Assembly (NCBI GenBank): GCA_900660155.1
Contig: CABFPE010000206.1
Span: forward strand, 154,855 to 218,854
Source of the DNA: Hofstenia miamia
Taxonomy: Eukaryota > Xenacoelomorpha > Acoela > Hofsteniidae
DNA length: 64,000 nt
Direction of reading: 5' to 3'
Numbering within the stretch: the first letter of the stretch is position 1; every line of letters begins with the position of its first letter. The notes under the pieces are model-generated. The model saw nothing but the letters and a program-made list of their open reading frames with translations. It was not told where the DNA came from and made no database searches. The translations under genes and the position numbers were made by a program. This document shows positions 1 to 12,197 of the stretch, piece by piece.

Positions 1-2440
1 TGAATATTTAATTCGGTCATTCTTTGTTAAAAAAGACTATTTTAAATATGTATCAAACTCTTAAGGGCAACTTTCAAATATATCTCTATAAAAAGTAGTT
101 AACGTTACTACATTGATTTTTTGCATTTTCCCATTATTTTATTCTGTAGCCGTACCCACCCGAACATGTAAACCATGTATTCGTGCTTCATTCATTATTT
201 ACTTAATAGAAGTGCATATTGCCAAAAAATACTATTTCACTTGTCATGCAATTGCAAATAAAATGAAATATACCTTGTTACTATCTTCCTGAAGTTATAT
301 AGTGTAGCATTCAAAATTTCAATTGTAGCTGCACATTATTCCAAACAATTTACCAATAATTATTAAATTCCCTTATTGATGCCATTAGAATTTTTCAAAT
401 AAACATGCTCTTGCATCCAAGTAAAAACAGCTAATAATATTACCATTAATGAATATAATTTTGATTTAAATTATAAAGGCATGACAATATAGTTCCTAAG
501 AGTATTGCTTTATCCAACTACTTTATTGAAAGAGGCGGAGGAGGCTAATTGTCATTTTGAATTTGAGAGTTCCTTGCCATTGTAAAACTATTTTACTATT
601 TGCAAGAAGACTTAAATGAATGTATCAAAAATTCAGTAGAAAAAAAATCTGAAGCATACTGAAACACTATGTTAAGCGTAAAAAACTACTAGAAAGATAG
701 AGAGTAAAGGAAAAAACAAAAAGTCACAAGAACCCAAGAACCGCAACTGTCAAAAACAAACTCGAAATCATAATGAGAAGAATTGCAAATAAACATTCAG
801 TTCTAAAACTACAATGTTTCAGATATTTAAGCAATAAAAGGCCAGTCGTTACCATGGTCAAAAAGCCCCTTTATATTCTACAGATAGTTCTAAATTTTTG
901 AAAACAAAATAATTGTTATGGACTGATGATACGATTTATTTTTAGCTTAAGAACGATCTTCTACCAGGCAATGATTTTTCTATTCAAAAATCCAGTTTAA
1001 AAGAGACAAAAAATTTACAACGCAATTAATGGTGTCGATTTGCATTAGTTCGGTGATCCCATTTTTTTAAAAAGACCAAAAAAAATTGCAAGGAATATTT
1101 AGGAAAGGAACTTCTGCAATCATTAAGTAAGTTTGACAAAAATGAAAATTGATTGGTCTTCTGACCTGATTTGACCAAATCTCTTTAAGTCTTGTTTCAA
1201 ACTCGACCAGTTGAACATTTTTGTCAATGTTAAAGTCGAGTGTTTATGAGAATAGTTCGGCAGTGACAACTATGCGTCAGTTGAAGACAAACATTTGATT
1301 AAAAGCAAAAAAATTGACAATACTTCAATTCAAAACGATTTTTCATCACTGCTCTCTAGTCTTTGAGGCGTTGGTAATTAAGTCCACACTTTTCTGTAAC
1401 ACTTCTATGACATGTTCATTTTATATTGTTGGACAATTGTTTCTTAGTGGTATACATAACAAAAATTGAATGCTATCTATATTAACAGAAGAAGCTCACC
1501 TTAATCATATATAGATAGCAAAATCTTTGTGAATTCTTAATGGAAATAATTATTTTATAAGATCAACACAACATAATTTATGTTGTAATTTGAGTATATT
1601 AACGCGAAAAAGGAACAAATGATTATAAAAAGAAGAAAATTTTATTGCTTGACTTTGTAATCGTTTTTTGCCTCTTTGGTATGTGTAATATTAGATAAGT
1701 ATTGAAAAATTCTCCACTATAAGCATTGAGCAGTGGATTTAACCTTTCAATTATTCTATAGCCTATCAAATAAGTTCAATGAGGGTTTGTTAGGTGAGAT
1801 GAAATATATCCGCAGAGAGGAAAATTTTATAATAAGAACTATCAATAAGTAGAGTACGCTAAGCAAATTCAACTATGTCAAATTAGTTGTTCTAATGTTA
1901 ATTTCTCAAATATTCGATCAATAACAGTAAACATTATATGCCATCTAAATATAAGTTCATTAGTTCTGTAATATTATGAAATTATATTAAAGCATTTAAT
2001 TCAATGGGATTTAACATTCTAAAAAGTTAATTATATATAGGATTCAGCAATAATGCAACGAAAGAATTCAGAATGACATTTTTAAAAAGCTGAAAACAAA
2101 TCTAAAAGGCTAAATACCATAATTAAATACCAACAAAGTTTGGAGTTCTACAGGTACTCAGTTGATTAAAACTATTTTCGCTATATATTAATGATGTGAC
2201 TGAAGAAGTTCACAAAATACTCAACGGTTATATAGTTGTATATAAAATGACCCAATGAAATCAATAAAGTATCTTCAAAAATCGCTAGACTCTTTAATGC
2301 TTTATTTATTGTTTAATATATAGAAATTAAATGCTGAAAAAAGATAATTCCAATAATATTCACACCAAGCTAACAACAGTGCTGAAAAAGATTGACAATA
2401 GAATAGATTATTTTGGAGTGCATATTGATAATAATTTAAA
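1..2440. other. AT-rich intergenic DNA, no gene seen
   Basis: No open frame of useful length, splice-bounded exon or RNA gene was recognised on either strand. The stretch is AT-rich unique-looking sequence. Confidence 0.6.
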
Positions 2441-2752
2441 GCTTAGGCTACGGTTAGACTGTGATTGGTCAAGCGTGATCTATCATATTTTGGGAGGATG
2501 GCACGTCTAACCACCCGAGATAACTAGCGATGTGGAATGTTTTGTGCTTGCTCTTGCTAGCAATCGCATGGTCTAAACGTAGTCTAAAGCCTATAATAAA
2601 TTGCAAATAAGGCAAAATGAATTTGGAACGACACTGGGCCCTCCTAGTTCAGACTATGATGGAACAATTATTGAGGCAGGTTCGCAGAGAATATTAAATT
2701 GACTTTGTAAAAGCTTTTGTTACTAATCACATAGTCTAAACGTAACCCTAAA
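2441..2752. mobile_element. hAT-like MITE or nested pair of MITEs
   Basis: The left end (about 2445, TAGGCTACGGTTAGAC) recurs inverted at the right end, where the reverse complement of 2720-2750 reads TAGGGTTACGTTTAGAC. A further inverted copy of the terminus lies inside at about 2567-2592 (reverse complement begins GGCTTTAGACTACG). No coding capacity is seen. TAGGG-type ends followed by a short shared terminal block are usual for hAT-derived MITEs. The superfamily call is inference, because I could not fix a clean 8-bp target duplication (only AAGC is shared). The internal copy suggests one MITE inserted beside or into another. Confidence 0.5.
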
Positions 2753-2754
2753 GC

Positions 2755-2757
<3 letters not shown>

Positions 2758-2793
<36 letters not shown>
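2758..2793. repeat. (AT)n microsatellite
   Basis: About 18 uninterrupted AT units, followed by a short imperfect tail (ATACATGTATATATAC). Confidence 0.95.
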
Positions 2794-2800
<7 letters not shown>

Positions 2801-3808
2801 ATATACAATTTTGAAATTTGTACAATGTTAATCTATATTGCCTAAAGGTTGCTATATTTATGCTTAGCAGTGTACTTAAAGATATTTAACACATTTTTGG
2901 ATAATTTTCAAAACACTTGAAAAAATTCACATATATCTCGCTATTTGTTTACCTCAACATAAGATGATAAATATAATGATAATTAAACTATTTTAACCCC
3001 ATAGCGTGTGAATTATATCTTGAGTGCCTGTACTCAGAATGTTCCGAGATATTGATGCTAAAACTTCTACTAATCCTATTACTTGGCTAGTTTTTATGCT
3101 CATGCAAGTAATGAAATTTAGATGATAACAATGCTAACATTATAAATTTATGTTGAAACAATGTAAATAGCGCATATATTTAGGCAGTTGCTCACAGAAA
3201 TGATAATAGCCATACAAATGAAGGCTTCAATGTGTATTTTGCAAGGACAAAAATAAAATTTCTTTGATATGTCGCGTTTTTGTTTTATAGTTATCCATAG
3301 GTTTTTATTAATATTTTGCTTAAAATAAATTTATATTTGAAAATTTAAAATTTAATTCAGTGTATCTATCACATACCTTTTATTGAGGGACAGTTTTATT
3401 TCGCGTTTGAAATAATTCCGAATTCTCTTTGAGTGCGTTTGTATTTTCTCTTAGGGAATCAACAAGATTAATTTTGGATTTTGATTTGCATTCGAAATGC
3501 AAACTTATAAGTATTACACCCAACATTTTCCATTATATATATATATAAATAAAGAATTGCCATTTTCTAATTTAATTTGACTTTCTTAAAAAAATGTTCT
3601 ATTTGCTTACTGTATGGGTTTCACGAACTCATTCGAAAATTACTTTAAATTGCCTTAAAAATATAATCAAGCGAGAAATGAATGAATAATTTTTTTATAA
3701 ATACTAACCGTTAAAATGTTTAGCATTTTTAACGTTTGCTCTGCAATAAGCAATATATCAATACCAATTACACCTGTCGGCGTCTTAAATGGGGAAGGGG
3801 GGGGGGTG
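2794..3808. other. AT-rich DNA ending in a G-run at a gap
   Basis: No gene seen. It contains a short AT run near 3535-3548 and ends in a G-rich homopolymer (about 3791-3808) that abuts the N gap, a common cause of assembly breaks. Confidence 0.6.
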
Positions 3809-3869
3809 NNNNNNNNNNNNNNNNNNNNNNNNNNNNNNNNNNNNNNNNNNNNNNNNNNNNNNNNNNNNN
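3809..3869. other. Assembly gap (61 N)
   Basis: Run of 61 undetermined bases. The size is not a round default, so it is probably an estimated scaffold gap. Confidence 0.95.
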
Positions 3870-5029
3870 GTAAATTAGGTTTTCATTAGAGGCGACACTG
3901 TCAGAAATGAAAGCTCTGATTCTAGCAGTCTTTGTGCCTGACTTTTCTTCTGCAGATTAAGTTTTGATTTTAGGCATTTGCCTCAATCGATACAGTTTAT
4001 GTGTACCCTACTTTAGCTCAGTGCTTACTCAAGGCACGACACAATTCGACTTAAAGTCTATTTTGTGAAAGTGTTCCATCTATTTGCAACCTGACTTGTT
4101 ACTAGTTGTTCATTAAATATTGCATGTAGCCATTACCGAATTATATTGGCTTATTTAAATATATCATGTTCGAACAACTTCCTAACTTACATTTATAATT
4201 TACTACATTTACGGTCGCTTTATCGGTCATTTATGGGTCATTAATTTGGATCTAAAATAGTATTAATATATTTCCTAGGTTTCGGTCATCCAACCGTTTG
4301 CTGACAATTAATTATTTTAATACATGTAGTAATGAAATGCTAGTCGGCTAATCGAGAGAAAACCCCTACACCTAACCTATGTGCACTTTCGTGATCTCGC
4401 ACAGAGACCCAAGAATCGTTCCCTGTGATGGATCCATACCACTACTAAACACCGCTTGATTAGCTCGACATCGTACTAAATAATCAAACCGTTAATATGA
4501 AACAAAATAAGAATTCTGAATAAAATTCTTTATGAACTTCTTACAATGGTTTTCGATCTATTTATAGCAAATCCAAAAGAAGTACCTGTCGATTCAAATT
4601 TAAACTTCTGCCGAGATGGCGGCTGAAAATAATGAAAGCGTCATTTAGTCAAAAAGTATTTTTATCGACAGATACAAATATCTCTTTTTTGACACATATT
4701 GTTTCTTAGTTGCATAATACAAATAAATCTTAAATAATTCTAATTCTAATTTTTAATCATCTCTTCTTCGATCTTAATCCCTTCTGCTCGACGTTTTGCA
4801 GCTTATTTTGGATTTATGTGGATGATGCTACACCAGAGAACTTAAAAATTTACTGTACAAAAAATAGTAGATCTAATAAAATAATTGTAGATTCATTTAT
4901 ATAAATAAGATTATTGCAATGTATATGTACTTTGCTTTTTAAAATAATTGAGTGAATGATTCGTTCGATTTTTAAAAATTGCTTTAGCAAAACAAAAATA
5001 ATTGCCACTATCATCAGAGTAAATTCCAA
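3870..5029. other. Intergenic DNA, no gene seen
   Basis: No supportable gene. A 17-codon frame from the ATG at 3907 starts like a signal peptide (MKALILAVFV) but stops at once and has no convincing splice donor. The AT-rich sequence from about 4700 may belong to the transposase remnant that follows. Confidence 0.5.
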
Positions 5030-5377
5030 TTAATGAAAAAAGTTGATGAGTAGTTTTTTGATAATTGTATAAACGCGAAAATATTGATTGCTTATGAAGA
5101 AATCGTTTGCTATGGAAATACATTTACAAGTGAGAAATCTTTCTATTATATTTTTTCCATGGTATTTTGTACTTGCACAACGTTTAATATGGTGATGATT
5201 GGCTGACTCAAATATAGTAGATGAAAATGAACTTAATGAGCCAAATTTTCGTGCTTGATCTGCTAGATGAAAGAGTGAATGCAGATTCAACGTTTGGCTC
5301 CATTCGCTATAAAAGGAAGGTAACTGTTCAACAAAGTTTTTAATATATTCATCGGCTAAATCATGCTGTTCACTTTT
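5030..5377 (-). pseudogene. CACTA/EnSpm-type transposon protein fragment
   Basis: The minus strand is open from about 5377 down to 5030, about 115 codons. The stretch LHSLFHLADQ, then a FG-S-L segment, then S..FES..HH.IKR, then a short basic tail, resembles the region after the catalytic core in tnp2-like animal and plant CACTA proteins (family pattern HL...V...GPL...S.F.FE). No catalytic residues are visible, there is no natural start, and the neighbouring minus frames (4911-5123, 5463-5654) are out of phase, so this is a broken scrap. The family assignment is from memory of the motif pattern only. A profile search of the translated minus strand against DUF4218/tnp2 would decide it. Confidence 0.4.
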
Positions 5378-7250
5378 TTATCAAAAGGCTAATTCTAATA
5401 AATAGAAATGACTGTAAATCGAAAAATAGAGCATAGCAGCTCCCGTGTATAAGAAAAATGTCTTAAATTTTGAAAATTTTCCATTTTTCAACGATGAAGT
5501 TTGAATGATTTCTATAAAATTTATCCATATTTTGGAGGGAATTTCTTGCAAAACGTTCATTATACAGCAAAAGAAATGATAATGTTAGTTTATCGTTATG
5601 CTTATATTTATATATTATTATACACGAAGTAGAATTGAGATTGAGACAGGACATGTCATGTCAAATTATAATCCTTAAACTACTGCATGGTTAAAAAAGC
5701 TAACAATTTACATTAGTTAGTTCATTTAAATTTACATTTAGCTACCAAGGTTTTGCTTACTGTAAAATCTAATTTATAATTTTATATGATGAGGCACTTA
5801 ATTTTGTGGAATATAATCTGGGAATTATTTCTTTTTCTTTATTATAATTATTTATATTGATAATCAATTGGTGTTAGAAAACAACTTATTATTTTCAGAA
5901 TTTGCTTACATTAATCTTTTGTTTACATATTATATTTCAATATAATCATGCATCAGAGTGGTCATTAAAAAGGTTGGTCTTAAAGTCTTGCAAGTATTGC
6001 ATTGTCTCACATTTTTTAATTTTCAAGTATTTTCAAAAATGCATAATTATACACCAAAAGAATCAGAATACCACGAGGTATTGTAATTCGTATTACGTAC
6101 AGATTGCTTTTGCCAATTATCTTTTTTGTCTTCAAATTCAAAGATCTTGAGTTTTATTGTGTAAATCCATAAAATACAGTGGCTTCAAACAAGATTGTCA
6201 GACGTAAGCCCTGTGATATCTTCCGTTGTGGATACTTGAAATTTCGTGTTTATTCAAGTAATCTATTGACTATCCAACAATTGGAACAAATCATTGTTGA
6301 AGAAGTCAATTATTTAGCCACAAGAATTCGTGTGTGAAAGTTTTGAGTGACAGCAATGAGCACATTGAGGGATTACATTTGCTCAAAAAATTTGCATTCT
6401 TATTAATTTCAAGTTGTTTTGTTATTAATAAAGTATTCTTATGAGTTCTCACAAAACCAAAGAATAAGTCCCGTTAGAATTAAACGGTAAAAAACGTAAA
6501 TGTAAATTAAATGTAAATAAAACCCAAGTTTAATCAAAAAAATGAAAATGTTATTCTGCAAAAGCATCGTAAGTATGCGATATAAATTACAAAACACCAT
6601 GGTATTCCTCATCTTTTGGTGTATTGCATCGTTGAAAGTAGCAGAAAATTAAAAATGCGAGACAATTTGAAACTTGAGTGACCTTATAACCAACCTGTAC
6701 ATCGTCATTGTCTAGATAAAAAGCGCTATGTAGGATTTTTTAATTTCTTGAAAATCAATCTTTTGTTATACACATCTTATACCCACCAATTGTCAAATCT
6801 AAATTGTTATCACAAGCACTTAACAGATTTACCATTATTTTTCCATATAGCAACCTTTACATAGACAATGTCGATAGAATTACTAAATAGGCTAAGCTGT
6901 TGAATTTCCGTTAATCATACAAATATAGGACACAACAACTGATAATATTGTTAAAAAGTTCAACGTATCATGATATTTTTGATAGTACTAAGAACTAATG
7001 CCTTCTACATGAGAAATTCCAGTGTTTAGTTTACATTCTGTCTTCAACTCATATGTCATTGATATGTTGCAAAGCAATCGAATCGAATTGATACAAAACG
7101 AAAACTTCAAAATCGATTAGGTTTAAATCGAAGAAAAAATTTCATGAACCGTACAACCCAATTTAGTTTGGTAATCTATAGTGAATAGCCAAAGTAAAAT
7201 AATACGAACCGAAGTTATCTTTAATTATATTTATAAAAACATTATGACTT
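5378..7250. other. Intergenic DNA downstream of the FG-GAP gene
   Basis: Mostly featureless. A 54-codon plus-strand frame at about 6173-6337 (containing KFRVYSSNLLTIQQLEQII) has protein-like composition but no start codon, recognised family or partner exon. It is reported only as a weak possibility. Confidence 0.5.
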
Positions 7251-9069
7251 CTAAAATTGATTATACAAAATAGTTATATCATCGCCAATGGTACACACTA
7301 GATCATCAAATCCATCATCATTAATATCTAACACTGCATAAATCGTATAAATATCAATGCAGAAAAATTCTTTTATTAGTTGCCAAGATCTTCTATTTAG
7401 ATTACTAGAAAAGCTGTAATCTATTAGAAAAAGCTTTGCTTTATGTAGTCTATTAATGATCATAAAATCTGCTTTATTATCCGGATCAAGAAACCCACGT
7501 AAAACAAAAGTCCGACTAGATAAGTTCCTTGGTTTGAAATTTTGAAAATCCAGTGCAAGATACTCATTGATGTAGTCCGATGCTATGTAGGTTACTCGGA
7601 CATAATTTCCATTTGATACGCAAATCAATTCGTTGTTTTGATTGTGATAGATTTCTTCACAAACAATGGGTCTACCATAAACGTTATCAAGAACATTTGC
7701 GATAATCGAATAGTGCTTTCCCTTGATACACGCAGATTCACCTAACAAGATTCTCAGCAACACAAATGAAGCGTTGTCGTGAACTGCATTGAAATGTAAA
7801 AAATCATTTTTTGATTTTGAAAGCAGTGTAATATTTGCGTCACCACAAATAAAAAGCATTGGGACAGAATTGCATCTCGCTCGAGGAGATGAAATACTTA
7901 ATTCCAAAGTTGCATTTTGTATTGGAAATAAATACAATTCATAAGATATCTCAACTTTCTGATTGCTTTCAGATATTTCAATGAAGGAATTTTGAAAGAA
8001 ACAGAAAAATTTCTTCTTAAAAATATAGGCAGAATGTATACATTTTGGTTTTTCCACAATCGAGTGGTTTATCATTAAAGGAATAGCGACGTCTGATTGA
8101 TTGAGTGTACCCACAATAATGAAAAGTCCTTTTTCCGAAGATGAGTAGCACACTTTATCTAATTGGGAAAACCATTTTACGAATAGTAATAAGTCACAGT
8201 TAAGTGTGTTTACTGAATGATAAGTCTCTTTATTAGTTCCAACTAACTCCGTTATAAAATTCTTATAGAACTCATGAAGAGGCTGTTTACTGGGAATAAG
8301 CAATCCTTTTTTTTGGACCAACGTCGCAGATTATACTGTGATTAAATTTTATTGCGAATAAGCCTGGCATAGTAGTATTATCAGGCATTTTTAAATATAA
8401 TCCTACAAAGCCATAATTTCTTGAGGTGATTGTAAAAACATTTGAATTATATGGTGTTTGGACCCATAAATAATATGAAAAAGGCATTCTTTTTGCCATA
8501 AAATACACACTATCTACATGTCTTCTAATATGGACTATAATTAGTGCCTCGGGACTTGTTCCACATGTATTAAATACATCAGTTTCATTGTCGATAATTT
8601 GAATTCCGCTAACTGAAATATAGAACGAAAATATTTTGTTAATGTCTACTCCAATAATAATGTAATTGTACAGCAAAAACTTTTCAAATTGAAGTTTGTA
8701 AATGATAGTTTTAGTGATTGTGTCATTTCCTTCTGCATTTGTAATCGTGTACTCGAAGAATATGTCTGTAAATACTGGCAGAACAAACGATAGGTTAAAT
8801 TCAGCTTCATTAATTCTTTCGACATCTGTTATTGTAAAAGGAATTCTTTCGATAATTTTACCGTCTGTTTCTTGAATTATGTTGTAAAATCTTTGGTATT
8901 CCTCAAAATCACAGATAATACTTTTTGAACTAGACTTTCCTGAGTTACTTGCGCAGTTCGCGTATTGGTGGAAATTAATTTTATTGTGAAGCCTCGACTT
9001 TGTGCGTTTAGTAAATTTGGTTGATTCTGAAGAAACTAGAAATAAAACAAATAGAATTGAGCGTATCAT
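7251..9069 (-). CDS. Secreted protein with C-terminal FG-GAP-like motif, frame split at an A8 run
   Basis: Two minus-strand frames, 9069-8287 (260 codons) and 8321-7251 (356 codons), overlap by 35 bases in different phases. The first starts MIRSILFVLFLVSSES, a good signal peptide, and then has several possible N-glycosylation sites. The second ends with D-I-N-D-D-G-F-D-D-L-V (about residue 330 of that frame), the calcium-binding-loop core of FG-GAP/VCBS repeats, and stops soon after; a weaker LDPDNKADFMI copy lies about 50 residues earlier. The frames change over at eight consecutive A (plus-strand T-run 8307-8314). With one A fewer they would form a single intronless product of about 606 residues. 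A sequencing indel is therefore the simplest explanation, with recent inactivation the alternative. Known FG-GAP proteins of this type (integrin alpha, ITFG1/TIP) act outside the cell or in the secretory pathway, but the rest of the sequence does not match a family I recognise. Confidence 0.65.
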
Positions 9070-9712
9070 GCCTACACCAAGTTATCAACTATTAAAAAAG
9101 TCAGCAAGACAGCTGTTAGGATATCATTTAATATAGAAATATTATGCAAGTTTAATATTTATATGTAAGCAGATTGATACTTGTTCTTTATATTTTTCGG
9201 TATATAATCGATAATGACTTCATGACCACATTAAAATTGAAGAGTTTTTAAAGTTACACTTTGCGTTGCCGGTGATATGGAACGTTCGCATCAAATCAAG
9301 TCAAATAAACAGACTCTGTTGCTAATTGATAAAAATTGATATCAATTCAAATCAACAGTATTTTTTGTTGATATCAACAGTATTACATTTTTGGATACAA
9401 TGTATTCTTCACTTATTTCAACGATATTCACTAACTTGCGAGCTCATGCGCTTATGCAAGGCAAACACTTCATTAATAGTTACTAATGCAATATTTATTT
9501 TGATAAATATTATTCCTAAATTTTTGCATCCTTGCAAATCCAGTAGGTTCATTACTAAAGAAGAGAATTTAAAAAAATATATCAACCATAATTAGTCAAT
9601 CAATTCTTAAATCATAGATCTACTTTATGTGTTTACACAATGCAGTTAATATGAAATTGTTTTATATATGATAGATATACAAAAGTGTCAAAAAAATAAA
9701 TATATATTTAAA
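9070..9712. other. Upstream region of the FG-GAP gene
   Basis: AT-rich DNA that should hold the promoter of the minus-strand gene ending at 9069. No clear TATA box or other motif can be assigned. The 89-codon plus frame at 9326-9595 has no recognisable features. Confidence 0.4.
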
Positions 9713-9714
9713 AT

Positions 9715-9775
<61 letters not shown>
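9713..9775. repeat. (AT)n microsatellite
   Basis: About 30 AT units, interrupted once by TG. Confidence 0.95.
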
Positions 9776-9792
9776 TGAAATAGTTCAAAACC

Positions 9793-9936
9793 ATTATGAA
9801 TTTAAAAAAAAAGAAAATTATAACATCATTATAAAAGCTAACAATACAAAAATAGGGGAAGCATTATAATTTAAAAAAAAAGAAAATTATAACATCATTA
9901 TAAAAGCTAACAATACAAAAATAGGGGAAGCATTAT
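9793..9936. repeat. Two tandem copies of a 69-70 bp unit
   Basis: The unit running from ATTATGAATTTAAAA to AGGGGAAGC is repeated head to tail almost exactly, with starts near 9793 and 9863. It lies directly upstream of the Penelope-like leader and may belong to that element's terminal region. Confidence 0.85.
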
Positions 9937-10038
9937 ACTTGAAGAAAGTAGTAGAACGGACCAACATACTGAACAAGAAAATGAATACATTTCAAAGATT
10001 ACATCTATGTTAAATTTTAGCATATAGAAATTATTCTG

Positions 10039-10095
10039 GGAAAATATTTCTGACTATGATCAATAAAGTATCGAAACGCGTCAAATAGTGGATTC
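10039..10095 (+). ncRNA. Degenerate hammerhead-like motif in Penelope-type leader
   Basis: A CTGA box (10050-10053) is followed by a short imperfect stem, GAAAC (10073-10077) and GCGTC (10078-10082). TATTT (10045-10049) can pair with AAATA (10083-10087), and GGAA/TTCC extends the outer stem. This is the layout of minimal type I hammerheads reported in Penelope-like terminal repeats: stem I, CUGANGA, stem II, GAAAC, GCGUC, stem I. The second core box is altered (CTGACTA, or an insertion before TGA), so activity is doubtful. It lies 50 bp before the Penelope-like reading frame, as expected for the element's leader. Confidence 0.5.
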
Positions 10096-10145
10096 CATTT
10101 TAAAATGCATTTATGTAGCATTGTTTTAAATATATAAAATCCCAC

Positions 10146-12190
10146 TTGTTAAATGCAAATGAAAACCAAAACTTTGGATTGATTAGAAAACTACACCTTA
10201 TATTGAATAAAGCAGAATTACGAATATCATTTTTGGCTCAATGTATTCAATATAAATTAATTCCAAAATTGTTGTCACTTTCAATTCCTCAACATCTTAG
10301 AGATTATTCTTATAAATTTAGAAGAGCACAACTAAAAGCATTAAAAGCAATTCATGAAGATGGTAGAAGAAAATTTCTTGTTTTGAAAAAAGAATATGAT
10401 GCTGGTATATCAGTATTTAGAGATAGAAAATATGTTGAATCAATTTTAGAAACACTTAACAAAAAACATTTAACAAAGATTAAAGTAACGCATTCAAATA
10501 AAATACTAAAAATGAAGAAAAAAACAAGGTAATGATATACTAGATTTTTGTGCCACCGATACCAGTTACAAACTTTCAAAAGAACAACATGATGCTTTAT
10601 CATTTGGTTTCAAAATGAGTTGGCCATCAACATTTAATAATTTCAAAATAGAAATAAATTGCGAAACAATGTTTCAAAATCTATTAAGAAATGAAAAATT
10701 AAATCAGGAGGAGGACATTAAGGATTTACGAAATGACATCATCTATACAATGAAAAGTTATCTAAAACAACCTAAAATATCTCAGAAAGTAAAGTCCTTA
10801 ATTTCAAATGATCGTAAGATTTTTAAAAATGAGGATATATATGTTTGCAAATACGATAAAGGAAATGGAACAGTTATCTTAGACAAAAAAACCTACTTAT
10901 AAAAAATGAATAACATCTTAAATGACTCATCAAAATTAAGAACAATTACTTTATGCATATTGAAGAAAAATTTAACAAGAAGTTACTATCTCTAAGAAAC
11001 AATAATAAAATTTCATCTGAAATCTACAACAAAATTCGCAGCACAGGAAGTCAACCAGCTAGACTTTATGGACTTGCAAAAGTACATAAAGACAATAAAG
11101 ATCCTCCAATGAGACCAATTCTTTCCATGGTTAATTCAGTAACTTAAATTTTGAGCAAATGGCTTGATAGTCTTCTTAAGGAATTCTTACCATATAAATA
11201 TGTACTATCTGACTCTTGAATTTATTGATGAACTCAACACCTTTTACAAAAGGAATCAATTTCAAAAAAAAATATTGTTAGTTACGACGTTAAAAGCCTT
11301 TTTACTAACATACCTGCTAAGAAGACTATAGAACATTTAATATCAATTATTCCTCAAGAAAAGATCGAAATCGAAATGAATACTTAAAAAGATAATTCTT
11401 TTTTTGATGGCTCCATTTATAATCAAATTGATGGTATGTCTATGGGATCTCCCTTAGGTCCAACCATGGTTCAATTTGCAATGAACATTATTGAAAGAAA
11501 TTTTACTAATCATCATTTTCTATTTTATAAACGATATGTTGATGATATCTTTCCTGTATTTAGTAACCAAGATAAAGCAAATAATTTTTTAAAATATTTA
11601 AATAATCAAATGACTGAAATTCAATTTACAATGGAAAATCAAATGGACAACAAACTAATATTTCTATATACTCAAATTTCAAATCATCATACAAATTTTT
11701 CTTCAAGTTATCACGTCAAAATCACCAAAACTGGCTTATACATATAATTTACATCTCATTGTGACAAGAAGTATAAAATCAACAGCGTCAAAGCAATTTG
11801 TAAAAGAATTTATGCAATATCATCTGATTACAAAGTTCTAACATCAGCACTTACACATTGTGCACAGTTTTTGAAAACAATGGTTATTCGCATGAATTAA
11901 TTAAGAAAATTATCACTAAACAAATTTTACAACAAGATAATGAAACAAAGTTAATAACTCAATCATTACAAGATTAAGAGAAGTAAAAAATATATTGGAA
12001 ACTTCCATATATAGAGAACAACATCAAGAAATTGTCAAAGAACTTAGTAAACATCAATAAAAAGCTCATAAGATCAAGACTTATTCCAATTTTTCGGGAA
12101 ACGCATAAAAGAGCATATTAATGGACATATAAATACTAAAATATTTCAACAACATAAGGAAGTTAAAAAAGAAAGTTTTAACATCGTCAG
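10146..12190 (+). pseudogene. Penelope-like retroelement, RT with decayed GIY-YIG tail
   Basis: Successive plus-strand pieces (10146-10532, 10615-10902, 10953-11147, about 11270-11390, 11436-11747, then about 12080-12190) spell the order of a Penelope-like protein. It opens with a basic N-terminal domain, then KYDKGNGTVILD, then RLYGLAKVHK with RPILS, then SYDVKSLFTNIP (RT motif A), MSMGSPLGPT (motif B) and RYVDDIF (motif C, both aspartates kept). A KRIKEHINGHIN...FQQH segment near 12110 fits the end of the GIY-YIG endonuclease. Stops and frameshifts separate the pieces, so it cannot be translated. Such elements reverse-transcribe their RNA at a nicked target. The hammerhead-like leader lies upstream and a LINE 3' end is joined directly downstream. 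Confidence 0.88.
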
Positions 12191-12197
12191 CTGGAAC

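Noticed and set aside
3907-3960. 17-codon frame starting like a signal peptide
   Set aside because: Too short, next to a gap, with no donor or partner exon.
6173-6337. 54-codon protein-like frame (KFRVYSSNLLTIQQLEQII)
   Set aside because: No start codon, splice support or recognised family; kept only as a note in the region entry.
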